Below, in pieces: positions 26,637 to 37,953 of a DNA stretch of 64,000 bases. Numbering within the stretch: the stretch's first letter is position 1; each line of letters begins with the position of its first letter. A model generated the notes under the pieces. The model was not told where the DNA came from, searched no databases, and was given only the letters and a program-made list of their open reading frames with translations. The translations under genes and the position numbers were made by a program. This stretch comes from Phallus indusiatus (lineage: Eukaryota; Basidiomycota; Agaricomycetes; Phallales; Phallaceae): NCBI GenBank assembly GCA_027605045.1, contig JAQFWX010000026.1, forward strand, positions 1-64,000, in the 5' to 3' direction.

Positions 26637-27398
26637 ATGTCGTCCGTCACCGCCAAAGTTGCTATGCTTTTGGTTATGAATGTACTTACAGTCAAGTCAT
26701 TCATCCCACCAAACAAAATATCCTCTTTGGACAGAATCAAACAGGGGACGTTCCTAGATAAATATGTCACTTCTTTCGCAAAATTTATCAGTCTCGTATG
26801 TCAAGACCAAGTTCGTCGCGCGTTTATGGCAGTCTGTTCACGTTTGTTTCAGCCCGCTGTTCTCATCCCGAACATCACTTTATGTTTCATCATGCTAGCC
26901 AGATCTCTGAGTGCCGAGCTTCCCTGGACAGCAAGAATATGTCCAAAGGCATCGAATGATGAGTTAGGTCGCCTGTCTCCCTCATTCCTGGGGCTTTTCG
27001 TTCTGGTAACAGCTGGTACCTCCATACGATTACAATGCTACAAATCTTTGGGGGACTTATTTACTTTCGAGGTCACAATCCGATCGAATCACAGAATCGT
27101 CGATTCCGGTCCTTACGCGTTTGTACGACATCCAAGCTACACAGGCTTACTCATGATATGGATTGGGACAGCCTTTTTGGTATTCGGTTCTCAAAGTCCG
27201 GGCGTGATGTGCGGATGGGTTAATGCATCACTAACCGTGAGAATTATGATGATATGGTGGCTTTATTTGATGGCTTTCACTTGGTATTCTGCTATAAAAC
27301 GTGTTTATACAGAAGAAGGGAATCTTCGCAATCACTTTGGCAAGGAATGGGATGGGTATACCAAGCGTGTTCCTTATCGATATATTCCTGGGATTTGA
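26637..27398 (+). CDS. Isoprenylcysteine carboxyl methyltransferase-like protein, copy 1
   Basis: ICMT (Ste14-type) enzymes are ER membrane proteins that use S-adenosylmethionine to methylate the prenylated C-terminal cysteine of CaaX proteins such as Ras/Rho GTPases and fungal mating pheromones. Exons 26637-26795 and 26853-27398 give 234 residues. The first exon starts with a hydrophobic helix and the shared SFIPPNK motif. The second has several membrane segments, GPYAFVRHPSYTG (cofactor site), a CGW segment, and the C-terminal R-x-x-x-E-E followed by NHFGKEWDGYTKRVPYRYIPG. The 57-base intron is a multiple of three and has no stop, so an unspliced message would stay open. An in-frame ATG two codons upstream (26631) is an alternative start. 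Confidence 0.85.
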   Translation: MSSVTAKVAMLLVMNVLTVKSFIPPNKISSLDRIKQGTFLDKYVTSFAKFISLVCQDQVRRAFMAVCSRLFQPAVLIPNITLCFIMLARSLSAELPWTARICPKASNDELGRLSPSFLGLFVLVTAGTSIRLQCYKSLGDLFTFEVTIRSNHRIVDSGPYAFVRHPSYTGLLMIWIGTAFLVFGSQSPGVMCGWVNASLTVRIMMIWWLYLMAFTWYSAIKRVYTEEGNLRNHFGKEWDGYTKRVPYRYIPGI

Positions 27399-28209
27399 TG
27401 GTCATCTTTAGAAATCCTTCATTTGTTTATAATTTGCACAATGACTCAGGCTGATTTCAAAATTTATACTTGAACTGTGGATGTTGACGGGACACGTGAA
27501 ACTTATTAAGAGCTGCAACATTAGGCTAGACTTTCTCTGACATCATACAAAAGGGAATACATTTGTTCATGTTCGCGCGGGGCACCATTGCGACTTCCTT
27601 AGAGCATATATAGAGCGCAATTGGAAAATATCCTAAAAACTCCACACACCCACACCCATTCTAAGTCTTTAGCGGAACAATCAATTCTTCCATAAAAATA
27701 TAGGATGATGACTCAATACTCAAGAAGAACTTCCACAACCTATATATAGAAAACAAACCAGATCACTAAACCGTATACGTACGTACGTACCGGCATATGA
27801 GTTCCTATCGCCTACGATAGGCTTCGCCAGCTGCCAGCATTTAGGATTTAGCACTTAACCTGTGTCGTAACTCGTACATGTGTATATCACCATGAGTTCA
27901 TCGGCTAGACCAGTGATTGTTAGAAATTGCCTAATAAAACAAACACAGGTGAGCATTACTGTCGGCAAGTTATATCAGTGTTTGGATTGGCTCGGGCCGA
28001 AAGTCGACTAATTTCTGAGGCGTACTTTGAAAGCGAGACTTCCAACTCGAAAGATCCGCTGTCACCGATGGGAAAAATTTTCCGCGCCGCGTGCAAATAC
28101 GATAATAAGATGTTGTTAAAGAGTATATATTTTTACTCTGTCATTTGTCGAACACTTGTTCTCCTGTTTAACTTACCTACTACTCTAAATATGTCGTCTC
28201 TGCCATTTC
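27399..28209. other. Intergenic between ICMT copy 1 and the palindrome
   Basis: Contains a short CGTACGTACGTACG run at about 27777-27790 and AT-rich stretches. A 130-codon frame (27927-28319) runs into the palindrome and has no family signature. Confidence 0.4.
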
Positions 28210-28474
28210 TTACAGCAGTTTGCAGACTCATTTGCACTCCGACAAGTCGCGCGTCGGATGTGCAAAAAATAGGGTCGAGAAACCGAGATCTCACGGCTCA
28301 ACGGCTGATCATAAAATAGGGGTGTATTAGTAGGAAATACTCTTAAGATGTAGTTCGATTTTTTGAAACCAAAAAGTCATCATAATTGAGCAATTTGAAA
28401 AAAACCGGGTTCTCTGAGTTTATGGGCCTTTTGGGATTGAAAGTACTAGATGGGAAAGATTGAGTAAGCAATGC

Positions 28475-28557
28475 AAGTTCCTTATGGCTCAGTGGTTGAA
28501 TTGCTACTGTCGCTTATGCTATGTTTCAGAGGTCGCTAGTTCGATTCTGGGACACTT
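28475..28557 (+). other. tRNA-like segment (SINE-type Pol III promoter), left arm
   Basis: TGGCTCAGTGG fits the box A consensus TRGYNNANNNG exactly. AGTTCGATTCT fits box B in all but the outer positions. The spacing, about 50 bases, is like that of a tRNA. However, the seven bases before box A cannot pair with those after box B, and the D-stem is broken, so this is not a functional tRNA. A tRNA-derived SINE head is the likely origin. Confidence 0.6.
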
Positions 28558-28734
28558 CACCTTTTTCGGTATCTTAAAAAAAATTTTATTTTTTTTTTTT
28601 CACAAAAAATTGTCTCCAAATTTCACTGACACTTGAGATCTCGTAAAATATCATGAAAGACATATATAATTTTTATGGAATTTTTTTTTTGAACTCAGTA
28701 CCAAGTGCAGTGGAAAATGATCTTGAACAAAAAA

Positions 28735-28817
28735 GGGACACCCCAGAATCGAACTAGCGACCTCTGAAACATAGCATAAGCGACAGTAGCAATTCAACCA
28801 CTGAGCCATAAGGAACT
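28735..28817 (-). other. tRNA-like segment, right arm
   Basis: Inverted copy of the left-arm segment, with box A and box B unchanged. Sequence identity between the two ends abruptly just after box B, marking the inner boundary of the inverted repeat. Confidence 0.6.
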
Positions 28818-29038
28818 TGCATTGCTTACTCAATCTTTCCCATCTAGTACTTTCAATCCCAAAAGGCCCATAAACTCAGAGAACCCGGTTTTTTTCAAAT
28901 TGCTCAATTATGATGACTTTTGGTTTCAAAAATCGAACTCTTTAACTACACCCTATTTTATGATCAGCCGTTGAGCCGTGAGATCTCGGTTTCTCGACCT
29001 ATTTTTGCACATCCGACGCGCGACTTGTCGGAGTGCAA

Positions 29039-29809
29039 ATGAGTCTGCAAACTGCTGTAAAGTTTTCATGCTGTTGACGATGAATGTTATGGTCGTAAAA
29101 GCGTTTACTCCGCCTAATCAAGCAGAACCAAGTTCAGATAAAATTGAGACGAGTACCTACGGGGAAAAATACATGAGTCTTATAAGAAAATTTTCCGTGG
29201 TGAGTAAGAGGGCTAGCTTACCGTAGACAGTCGCCGTTTCACTAACAGTTACCGTTTTTTTAGCCAGCGGCCATATTGCCTAATATCATTCTCTGTATCG
29301 TTTTGCTCTCGTCGTTACTCACCCCATCCATTTCTACGAAAATATGCCCCAAGGATGTGGATCATCAGCTGCATCGTTTATCCCCTACGTTCCTAGGAAT
29401 CTTCTTTGTGGTCACAGCCGGAACCTCTGCTCGATTTCTATGTTATAAAGCGCTGGGAAAGTTCTTCACTTACGAGGTCACCATTCGACCAAAACATAAA
29501 CTCATAGACGTTGGTCCTTACGCAGTTGTACGGCACGCGAGCTATACCGGTTTATTTACGATGGTATTGTTCGGAGCCGAGGGTCTCGTATTCACTTCTC
29601 AAAGCCCAGCCATCATGTGCGGATGGGCCGAGTCGTCCTTGTTCGTAATATTCCTTATGGCGATCTGGTTAACATGGGGGATCTATTTTTCGTACTGGAT
29701 ACTTAGCCGGGTGCAAATTGAAGAACGAAACCTTCGTGTTCATTTTGGTCAGGAATGGGAAAATTATGTGAAACGAGTTCCTTATCAGTTCCTTCCTGGT
29801 ATTTATTGA
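29039..29809 (+). CDS. ICMT-like protein, copy 2 (frame break near the start)
   Basis: Same family as copy 1, which it resembles most closely (SPTFLGIFFVVTAGTS against SPSFLGLFVLVTAGTS). The ATG at 29039 lies inside the palindrome arm. The frame from it stops after about a dozen codons unless the TTTT run at 29063-29066 is one base short. With one more base, exon 1 would have 54 codons, as in the other copies. A shorter start at the ATG at about 29068 is in frame without any change. Exon 2 (29264-29809) has 182 codons, with GPYAVVRHASYTG (a Ser-rich variant, HAS for HPS), a CGW segment, RVQIEERNL and YVKRVPYQFLPG. The promoter is inside the inverted repeat, so regulation may be unusual. Confidence 0.8.
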
Positions 29810-30970
29810 AGGTATTGTTGGTTCAACTTTAATTCTATGTACATCATAACTGAAAACGTACGGTTTGTTACTAGTGGTTTTCCAGTGTATATAAGTACAC
29901 GTGCCGTATGCTTTGTGGCAACATTGCCAACTTCAGAATTTTATCGACAGCGTTCCTGGGAAAGAATTCGTTTCTAGTGAAGAAGCACTGCTGTCCATCA
30001 GTCCCGTGGCTGTGTTCGACGACATTGTGTGAATGGTCTTGGCGCTAGTCATAAACAAACATGTAGACTGCAGGTGTGGCGAGCAAAATATTACTGCCGG
30101 ATGAACTAAACTCAAAACCGACAACGCGGTCGCAGTTTACAATTGGCTGCGTGCACGTGATAGTCACACGGGGGTGTTGCCGACGTGCCGTCACGCATCC
30201 TTCTACACCATATACCGAAGCAGAATTCCAGTCCCTGGCGAGTAAACAAAAACACAACGGAATTTGCTTCCTGCGATGAAAATCGTAGCCACATCAGCAA
30301 AAAAACTCTCACGGATCCAAGGGCACCTCAAGACAAACATTTCTTTTTGAGAAGCTTGTGAGAGGCTCGTTTTGTCCACTTTGGCTACAGTGCCCCAAGC
30401 CTCCAAACTGGGACAGATGGAACAGATTGAGCGAGATAGAAGCTTGTTAATGATGCCTCGCCTACTCGATCACACGCAATGTTGTGCGATGTTTTGCCTT
30501 TGTCTCTCCAAACTTGAATCTCCACAAGTCCGGACGTGGGAAGCATAACTCGATGATTTCTAGACATTAGCCGAACGACCTTGCCATATTGTACCACGAC
30601 TTCGAATGTCTTTAAAAATATTAGCATTAAAAATTGCGAAATCATCTACGGACGACAGGGTTGTTCCCCAGAAAGTACTATTCACGGTATACCATTTATC
30701 CCGGCCTGACTAAAGGGATTCGATGTGAAGGTTTTGATCGCTGGCTTATGACGCCCACCAATTCAGCTCGGTTCGAAAGTGCTTTCGAAATTCGAACATC
30801 ACAACAAGCACTCGTCACACCATACATTCTGTTAACCTTGCACTCGGATGCTGAATTTGAACTGAGAGCGTATATTCATGGTCATGGTAAATAAATGTAC
30901 ATATGTGAGCATTATTTGAGATGTGAGTTGTAGTTATGAAAATGATAGTATGCCTATATAGTTCCCCCGC
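29810..30970. other. Intergenic, possible degenerate minus-strand gene
   Basis: Minus-strand stretches at about 30645-30385 and 30257-30045 look protein-like (VVRLMSRNHRVMLPTSGLVE; GFEFSSSGSNILLATPAVY). They lie in different frames and I could not join them with convincing splice sites or assign a family. No other feature seen. Confidence 0.3.
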
Positions 30971-31761
30971 TTATAGCAACCAGGGAATAAGTCTGTAACG
31001 AACTCTTTCCGCATAATCGTCCCAGTCTTGTTGAAAATGAATCTTCAGGTTTTCTTCTTCATAAGGTATACGTTGGGCTACTCTGCAGCCGCTGACAATC
31101 AGGTAGGATAACCAAAATACCGCAACAACTATCGCCACGAGAGATCCCGCCCAGCCACATGCTATAACTGGATTTTGAGAGCTGAAGGCCCAAAGGACCG
31201 CACCGGCATACATACAATAAACGCCGGTGTAACTGGGGTGTCGCACGACCGCGTAAGGGCCAACATCTATGATTTTGTGATTTGGTCGAATCGTGACCTG
31301 AAGAGTGAAGAATTCTCCTAATGCTTTGAAGCATTGCAAGCGCAGATAGGATCCAGCTATCATTATGCAGAAGATGACAATAAAGAGAGGGGATAGGCGG
31401 TGTAATTCATCGTTCACATCTAGAGGGCAAATATCCATGGTTTCTGGGAGTAGCGACGCGTGCGGCAGGGTTTTCAATAATATGACAAAACATTGGATAA
31501 CGCCTGGCAACAAGACGGAGGGCTAATATATGACAAGTAGTCAGAAAGGTCAGAAATATATTCAGCCGTTAGCTGGCTGGTATGACGTACTATAGTCAAA
31601 TATTTCGTTATTAAAATAACATTTCTTTCCATAGAACTGCTTTCGACAATCTTATCCGAAGGCTGCCCTTTGTAAGGTGGAGTGAATGCCTTTGTAATCA
31701 GCAACTCCATGGACAATAGCATAATAAGCTTGAGAATTGTTTGCGATTGGAAGTGAATCAT
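30971..31761 (-). CDS. ICMT-like protein, copy 3 (only inverted copy)
   Basis: Exons 31761-31591 (57 codons) and 31522-30971 (184 codons including stop) give about 240 residues, with the intron at the family position. The family motifs are present: AFTPPYKG in exon 1, MDICPLDVNDELHRLSP, GPYAVVRHPSYTG, CGWAGS and RIPYEEENLKIHF. The C-terminus reads ERVRYRLIPW, diverged from the KRVPYRYIPG of its sisters. It is the only intact copy on the minus strand. A TATATAA element lies about 65 bases upstream. Confidence 0.82.
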
Positions 31762-31822
31762 AATGAGCAAACCCCTTCCGGTGCCAGTGGCTATGGTTGT
31801 AAGATCGGTGGCTGTCCGGGGT

Positions 31823-31829
31823 TTATATA
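31823..31829 (-). promoter_or_regulatory. TATA box of ICMT copy 3
   Basis: TATATAA on the minus strand, about 62 bases before the ATG at 31761. Confidence 0.45.
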
Positions 31830-33728
31830 CTGCAGATGCATCGGATCAGATGAATGGACAGTCGAATTCTTTCGGTTGTTACGTTCTTCAAGTGGTACAT
31901 AGTTTTAATCCTGTAAATGAAAAGATTACTTCCGTGACAGCGATCAAAGATTTCGGGCATACTATGAAAACTGACAAATAGAAATGGGCTTAGCTGCCCG
32001 GTATGCGAACGTCGACGGACATGATTTTAATTGCGACGTGGATCGGATGCATTACGAAAGTAAATGCCGCCAATTTGACAAGAAATACTTCGCCATGGTC
32101 CTGAACTCGATGATCATCTTCTGCTTTTTTTCTGGCGATGTTTATTCTCATTCTCCCGGCGTTGAACCAGGATAGATGGCTACTCCTTAAAACAATACCT
32201 AAGGGAGTTTACCTCGAATCAATAATTGTATCTGTCGGGGCCTAGTATTATCCTAAATAAAATATTAGAGGATAATTCACCTTGCAGCGGCGGCGAATGT
32301 TGTCCTGCTAATCATAATCTAGCGCAAGGGAAAAAAAGCAACCGAGTGGACAGGCTGTACTTTTACAGGTCCCTGAAAAGCATCGTTGCGGAACCTGCAT
32401 CACTTTTCGTAGAGGGCTCGGAGGTCCTTTCCTCGACGGGAATGCATCGTTAAAGCCCTGATAAACATTTCTCACAGTGAATGATATCCGGGCTTTAGAT
32501 CTGAAAGTGCAAAGAACAGCATCGGCATGAATGATAGAGCCTCAGGGTAGCAGCTCACCAGCAGGGCCAGCAGGCATCGTACACAGCTCCGTCAGGACTC
32601 GGACCAACGTTGACGATCGTGTTCGGACAAACTATAAGAGGGTATCATAAAAGGCCATTTCTGGACTTTCATTGACCATCTACGCTGATCGAGAATGATC
32701 GGAACGGATAGCAAAATGGCTACCATTTTCACCAACATCGAATATGACGCCCATACACTTTTCAGTCCATGACGCGACGTCACGGTGGACACTGACGATG
32801 AGAGAGACATTTAAGGCATGTCTTTCGTGATCCCTAGTAGGGAATTCGAGATGGGTGAATATTGGGAACTTGGCAAATACACAGCGAGAACATGTCCACT
32901 GGCACAACTGAACACGCACCATCAAGGCTGGAGAGAATTTTTCGCAACTTTTTTTAAAAAGGTACTTCATCCGCACCAGATTGCAGAAACTGTCGATCCA
33001 AGAATGGGATAGGTAGGTCAAAATAGTTTATTTATGTTTCTTCAGTTGCCATTCGTGATTCGGAAAAGAATTTAGGTTTCAAAGGAAGCACTATACATCC
33101 GCCACGTAGGCCTTATGTTCGGCGACGTAATGCGAATGAGTGATCTCGGTGCTGGTCCAAGGTAAACGACCACGTGTACTTGTAAATAATACTTTTGCCG
33201 TGGAGCCAAGGAAGATTTTTTAGAATCACTCCAGTTAGCCGACAACGCGGTTTACCTAGTGACAGCGTCGGTGAGGCACGTGATTGTAACGCAATTCTAA
33301 TTTGGTAAACGCGCGTCTACGTAGGTCATTCGATACCAATTTCAGCCTCGGCGAGTATATCCTGAAGGAGATAATCGGAAGAACGGGTGGACTGAGGTGG
33401 ACTGAGGTGAACTGGTATCAGTGGTGTTACCACCGAGTTCGCCGACATCTTCTTCGCGTGTGTGAGCTACGATTTTTCATTGCCGAAAAAATTCTCCAAG
33501 TCACTCAAATGCAAAGGTTGCCAATGACGATGACGCGTAATGCACATTGCATAATGTTCAGCTCAGGGAAGAACGCGGTGTGGGGCCCGTTATGGACTCT
33601 CATGGGACGCTTATTATCGTCTCGCGGTTTATTTAAGGCTCTTCTAGCCTGACTCAACAATCCCCGATAGGTTTTCCCATTTCCGTCCGCTCCCCCCATC
33701 ATATACTCTCGACCTTGAACATTTTTCA
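31830..33728. other. Intergenic between divergent ICMT copies 3 and 4
   Basis: 1.9 kb with no supported gene. Short open frames on both strands overlap one another (for example 32680-33021 minus and 32818-33012 plus) and show no motif. A short direct duplication, GTGGACTGAG twice, is seen at about 33387-33406. Confidence 0.4.
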
Positions 33729-34494
33729 ATGCCGCCTGCGACTTTAAAACTCGCTGTACTATGGCTTATGGCGTTCCTGACCACCAAAGCTTGTATTCCA
33801 CCTAACAAAGAAACGTCTGCAGACAAAATCGAACGAAGCACCTTCATGAATAAGTACATCCATTCAATGACAAAATACATGACCATGGTACATTGTATGA
33901 AGTCTTCTTGTTTCGCGTTTTTTACTCTCTTAATAGCCGGCTCTTTTGATACCTCATTTCATTCTGTCCTTCGTTTTATTGTCGAGGTTACGGTCTTCTG
34001 CGTCTTTCTTCTCGGGATCATTTGCAAACGCATGTCCTCGAGACGTAAATCACGAGTTGGAACGCTTGTCCCCTTTGTTTTGGTGCATATACTTTCTAGT
34101 CGCAGGTGGTTCCATCCTGCGCCTGTTGTGTTTTAGAACCCTCGGAAAGTTTTTCACTTTCGAAGTTACCATTCGCCCAAGTCACAAACTCATCGATTTT
34201 GGCCCATATGGAGTTGTCCGACACCCGAGTTACACAGGTGCCTTTTCCATGTGGGGAGGAACGGCCCTTTGGGTTTTCAGCTCCCAAAATCCGGCTATCA
34301 CGTGCGGATGGGCGGCATCGTTCTTGAGCGTTAGGCTTATCTTGGCATTGTGGATGTTCGTCGCGATGTTTTTCCAGTATACTCTAGTTCAGCGTGTCTT
34401 TGCTGAAGAAAGAAATCTTCAAGTCCATTTCGGACAGACGTGGAATGATTACACGAAACGAGTTCCTTATCGATACATTCCTGGAGTTTGTTAA
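33729..34494 (+). CDS. ICMT-like protein, copy 4
   Basis: Exons 33729-33887 and 33937-34494 give 238 residues with a 49-base intron. Exon 1 carries ACIPPNKETSADKIE. Exon 2 carries CPRDVNHELERLSPLFW, GPYGVVRHPSYTG, NPAITCGWA, RVFAEERNLQVHFG and YTKRVPYRYIPGV. It groups with copies 5 and 6 by the shared ELERLSPLFW and GKFFTF-type segments. Frame and splice sites are intact. Confidence 0.87.
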
Positions 34495-35085
34495 ACCACA
34501 ACGCGTATGTCCACAGACGGGTTCGAGACGCGCCACATCGTACGTAAAGGACAATGCACCAGCTTCAGATTCACTAATGTCTGACAGGCCTTCAGCCTGA
34601 AATGCTTCGTATTCTCATACTACATCGTCTCATGTCTATGTTTCGTAATATGAACGGTATCTTTTTACCGACCGTGACTGGCTTTGTGTTGAGGCATGCA
34701 TGCATCATCACTCCTAGAGTGAGAACTTTGAAATGACGGTACACAGCATTTGTACTGAGCAACAGAAACCAGGATAACAAATACCGTTCGTCAATCATAG
34801 CGCCTTACTACTAAATGCGCCACTGGATCTCATTGTGTGCATTGAAACGTTCCTGATAGGGCCTATCCCCGAAAGTATTTGCAAATTTCAATTCATAAAT
34901 GTCCATGCTTGCATTTAGACGAACTTAAGGAAGTGCGCCGTTTGCTAGAAGCGAACATCTGAAAGTTTTACGCACACAAGCTGTACCAGCGCCAAAGTGT
35001 ATGTATCAGACTTTCATGTCGGAAATGCATCGGACTTCGGCAAAAACGGCGACCAATCCGACTTAACGTTCTCGTACCACGTCTG
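34495..35085. other. Intergenic between ICMT copies 4 and 5
   Basis: No gene or repeat recognised. Confidence 0.4.
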
Positions 35086-35091
35086 TATAAA
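35086..35091 (+). promoter_or_regulatory. TATA box of ICMT copy 5
   Basis: TATAAA about 85 bases before the ATG at 35172. Confidence 0.45.
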
Positions 35092-35171
35092 GTCAAAACT
35101 GCAATGGGTGTGAGACGACGTTTATCTCGGCCTCTGACTTCTATATACCCACAACTCTAATCCTCTCAAAA

Positions 35172-35929
35172 ATGTCGTACAAATTGGCTCCAAAGCTAGC
35201 TCTCTTGTTCTACATGGAAGGATTGACTCTGAGGGCGTGCATCGCGCCTAATAAAGAAACGTCTACGGATAAAATCGAGAAAAGCATCTTCACAAAAAAT
35301 ATTCATACATTGACGAAACTGATAGTCATAGTGCGTTACTTCTGTCTCTTGTCATTCAAGTTTAAACTCATCATGCCAAACAGCCTACTCTCTTATTGCC
35401 CAGTTGGACTCTAAGCTTCGTCATATTGATGAGAACACCTTTACACTCAAACTTCTCTATGGATATTTGCCCTCAAGACGTAAATCATGAATTAGAACGC
35501 TTGTCACCTTTATTTTGGAGCATTTTCCTCTTGGTCGCTGGCGGAACTTATCTTCGTGTATTATGTTTCAAGACGCTGGGAAAGTTCTTCACTTTTAAAG
35601 TCACCATTCGCTCAAACCACAAAATCGTTGATATCGGTCCTTACGGAATCGTACGACATCCAGCTTACACCGGCGGCTTTATCGCGTATGCTGGAGCGGC
35701 TCTTCTGGTTTTCAGCTCTCACAGTCCAGCTGTTACTTGCGGATGGGCTGCATCGTCTTTACCCGTCAAGTTCTCCATGGCGTTATGGGCATTTTTCTCG
35801 GTGTTATTCAACTTTAATATAGTGCGTCGCATCCCATATGAGGAAGAAAATTTACGGGTTCATTTCGGACAAGCATGGGATGATTATGTGAAGCGGGTTC
35901 CTTATCGATACATTCCCGGAGTCTATTGA
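35172..35929 (+). CDS. ICMT-like protein, copy 5
   Basis: Exons 35172-35330 (53 codons) and 35384-35929 (182 codons including stop) give 234 residues. Motifs: ACIAPNKETSTDKIE, CPQDVNHELERLSPLFW, GPYGIVRHPAYTG, CGWAAS, RRIPYEEENLRVHFG and YVKRVPYRYIPGVY. The acceptor is CCAAACAG at 35383; a later CCCAG is less likely because it would remove the conserved LLLPSW segment. The frame is intact. Confidence 0.87.
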
Positions 35930-37163
35930 TGAGAGGCCGATACATGTGTATATAGTACATGTTCAATTTAAATGGTATATATAACATTCCTTTCTATCAG
36001 CCGTTCCTCCAGGAAGTTATCCGCTCGTTGCATAGTATAGTAAATACAATCGTCCGACCCATCATATCTTTGGCATGAGTAATTAAAGGTATGTTACGCC
36101 AATACCAATCAATTATTGTACAAAAGACCAAACCTACGCCAAAATTTTCTCTTTGATGGTCAAACGATTTAAAGGAACTGAATGTTCACGAAGCCAACGC
36201 GATTTGATTGGTGTGCGTATAAAATTGTAGATTTCTGGAACAACGTCATTTCTTACATTTCGTTGTACCTATCAAGGCGAGAAGCAGGCGTCGAACATGA
36301 GAAGTCCGATATCTGCGGTTCGTGCTGCCGTTTAAAGTCTATCGGACTCCGATAGAAATCCGTACGATATCACCTAATGCTTACTTGCATGTGAAATATT
36401 GAGCCGAAGAAAGAGGGTCTTTTCTAAGAACCCACTGTCACTTCTGCGGTTTGTACGACAAACGAATCGGGCTAATCTGCAGAATTCGCAGAACTTCAGA
36501 AAAACATTTGATCTTGGTTGAGAGTTCAGCGCTCAGCGCTCAGCGTCGGCTCACCTGATCTTTTGAATATAACCGGAATAATATTTCACGTCGGTATTAA
36601 CGTGGTTTTGATGGGGCGAGAATTTGAAAGTAGTATGGTGCACACTGCAGAAGCGTCGTCTCTTTTACTGCATGAACGAGTTCCTAGCTGTTCGTGGGTT
36701 CATACTACTAGTGCCTCCCCCCAAGTCAGAGGTATGTAGTTTCTATACTAACTAACATTTACGCTCTATTCTGAAAAACTTGAAACACAAATGGCTTCCT
36801 GGGCGAGAATAACCAATATCTAGTCGTATAAGATATTCCCAAACGTACTAAACTAAATATATATCCACAGAACATTTGAATTGAGTAGTTGGCACGTCTG
36901 CGTTCATCCGCCCTATAAGTGTGGTGTCCGATACTTTCGCTGGCGGTTACTCGCATTTCAACAAGTTTATTGAAACTTATACTGGCGCTCAGTCTGAATT
37001 TAAATTTTGTCAGACTTGGTTTCTGGACGGCGATAGTCAATTAGAATATGGCGAAACACGACCAGATTGACTCGTATTTAGGTCATGCTAAACCGATGGT
37101 AGTGTTTGAGAAAGAGGTATCCCCTCATCGACATCCCTCGTATCTTGTCCCCGCTTTTTCAAA
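35930..37163. other. Intergenic between ICMT copies 5 and 6
   Basis: 1.2 kb without a recognised gene. A short tandem run of CAGCGCT occurs near 36528-36545. Confidence 0.4.
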
Positions 37164-37953
37164 ATGCTGTCAAGTACAGTGGCGCTCAAGCTAGTCATGC
37201 TGTCGACCATGTTCGTGTTGACTAAAAAAGCATTCACTCCCCCGAACAAAGAAATATCTTCCGACAAAATCGAAGAAAATACCTTCACGAACAGGTACAT
37301 TCACCCACTGATGAAGTATGGGGCTATGGTAAGTCGCATTAATTGTCTAGAGATAACTTCTTTCCAAAGTTCTAACAGTTGAGTGTCAATAGCCTGCTAT
37401 TCTTATTCCTAGTTTTATTCAAGCCTGCGTCATACTATTAGGAATTATACCATGGTCATCTTCGCTTTCGAGGCCTTTTAGATTTGCGGATATATGCTCA
37501 CGAGATGACAATGAACTCTACCATTTGTCGCCTTTATTCTGGAGCATCTTCCTCCTAATCTCAGGCGGCACTTCTCTTCGATTGTTATGTTTCAAAACAC
37601 TGGGGAAACTTTTTACTTTTACCGTCACCATTCGCTCAAACCACACAGTCGTCGATGTTGGTCCTTACGGGATTGTACGACACCCGAGTTACACCGGTGG
37701 TTATATCATTTATGCCGGTGCTACTCTTTGGGCCTTCAGTTCCCAAAACCCTGCCATTACATGCGGATGGACATCTTCGTCCTTGCTTGTGAGATTCATT
37801 TTAGCATTGTGGCTTTCCACTGGAGCTTTCATTTGCATTTGTATAATGCGACGTGTTCCCGTGGAGGAAAGAAACCTTCAAGCTCATTTCGGGAAGTCAT
37901 GGGATGATTATGTGAAGCGGGTCCCATACCGATACTTCCCAGGCATTTACTAA
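37164..37953 (+). CDS. ICMT-like protein, copy 6
   Basis: Exons 37164-37328 (55 codons) and 37393-37953 (187 codons including stop) give 241 residues with a 64-base intron. Motifs: AFTPPNKEISSDKIE, HLSPLFWSIFLLISGGTSLRL, GPYGIVRHPSYTG, NPAITCGW, RRVPVEERNLQAHFG and YVKRVPYRYFPGIY. It is closest to copies 4 and 5, with about five extra codons in the loop before HLSPLFW. The next gene lies tail to tail with it, about 500 bases away. Confidence 0.87.

Larger units (their letters stand above)
28210..29060. repeat. Long inverted repeat (palindrome) with tRNA-like core
   Basis: The left arm, about 28210-28551, is the reverse complement of the right arm, about 29060-28741. The spacer of about 190 bases is rich in A and T runs. 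The arms match over long stretches except for a roughly 20-base replacement near 28330-28350 and repeated one-base differences in homopolymers. Each arm contains the same tRNA-like segment. The outer end of the right arm includes the first codons of ICMT copy 2, so the left arm carries an inverted copy of that gene's promoter and start. A transcript through the region would fold into a near-perfect hairpin. I see no transposase and no clear target-site duplication. Confidence 0.85.

Noticed and set aside
27927..28319. 130-codon plus-strand gene
   Set aside because: It runs into the palindrome arm and has no recognisable motif; the open frame is likely chance.
28475..28557. Functional tRNA gene
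   Set aside because: Box A and B are good, but no acceptor stem can form and the D-stem is broken, so it is only tRNA-derived.
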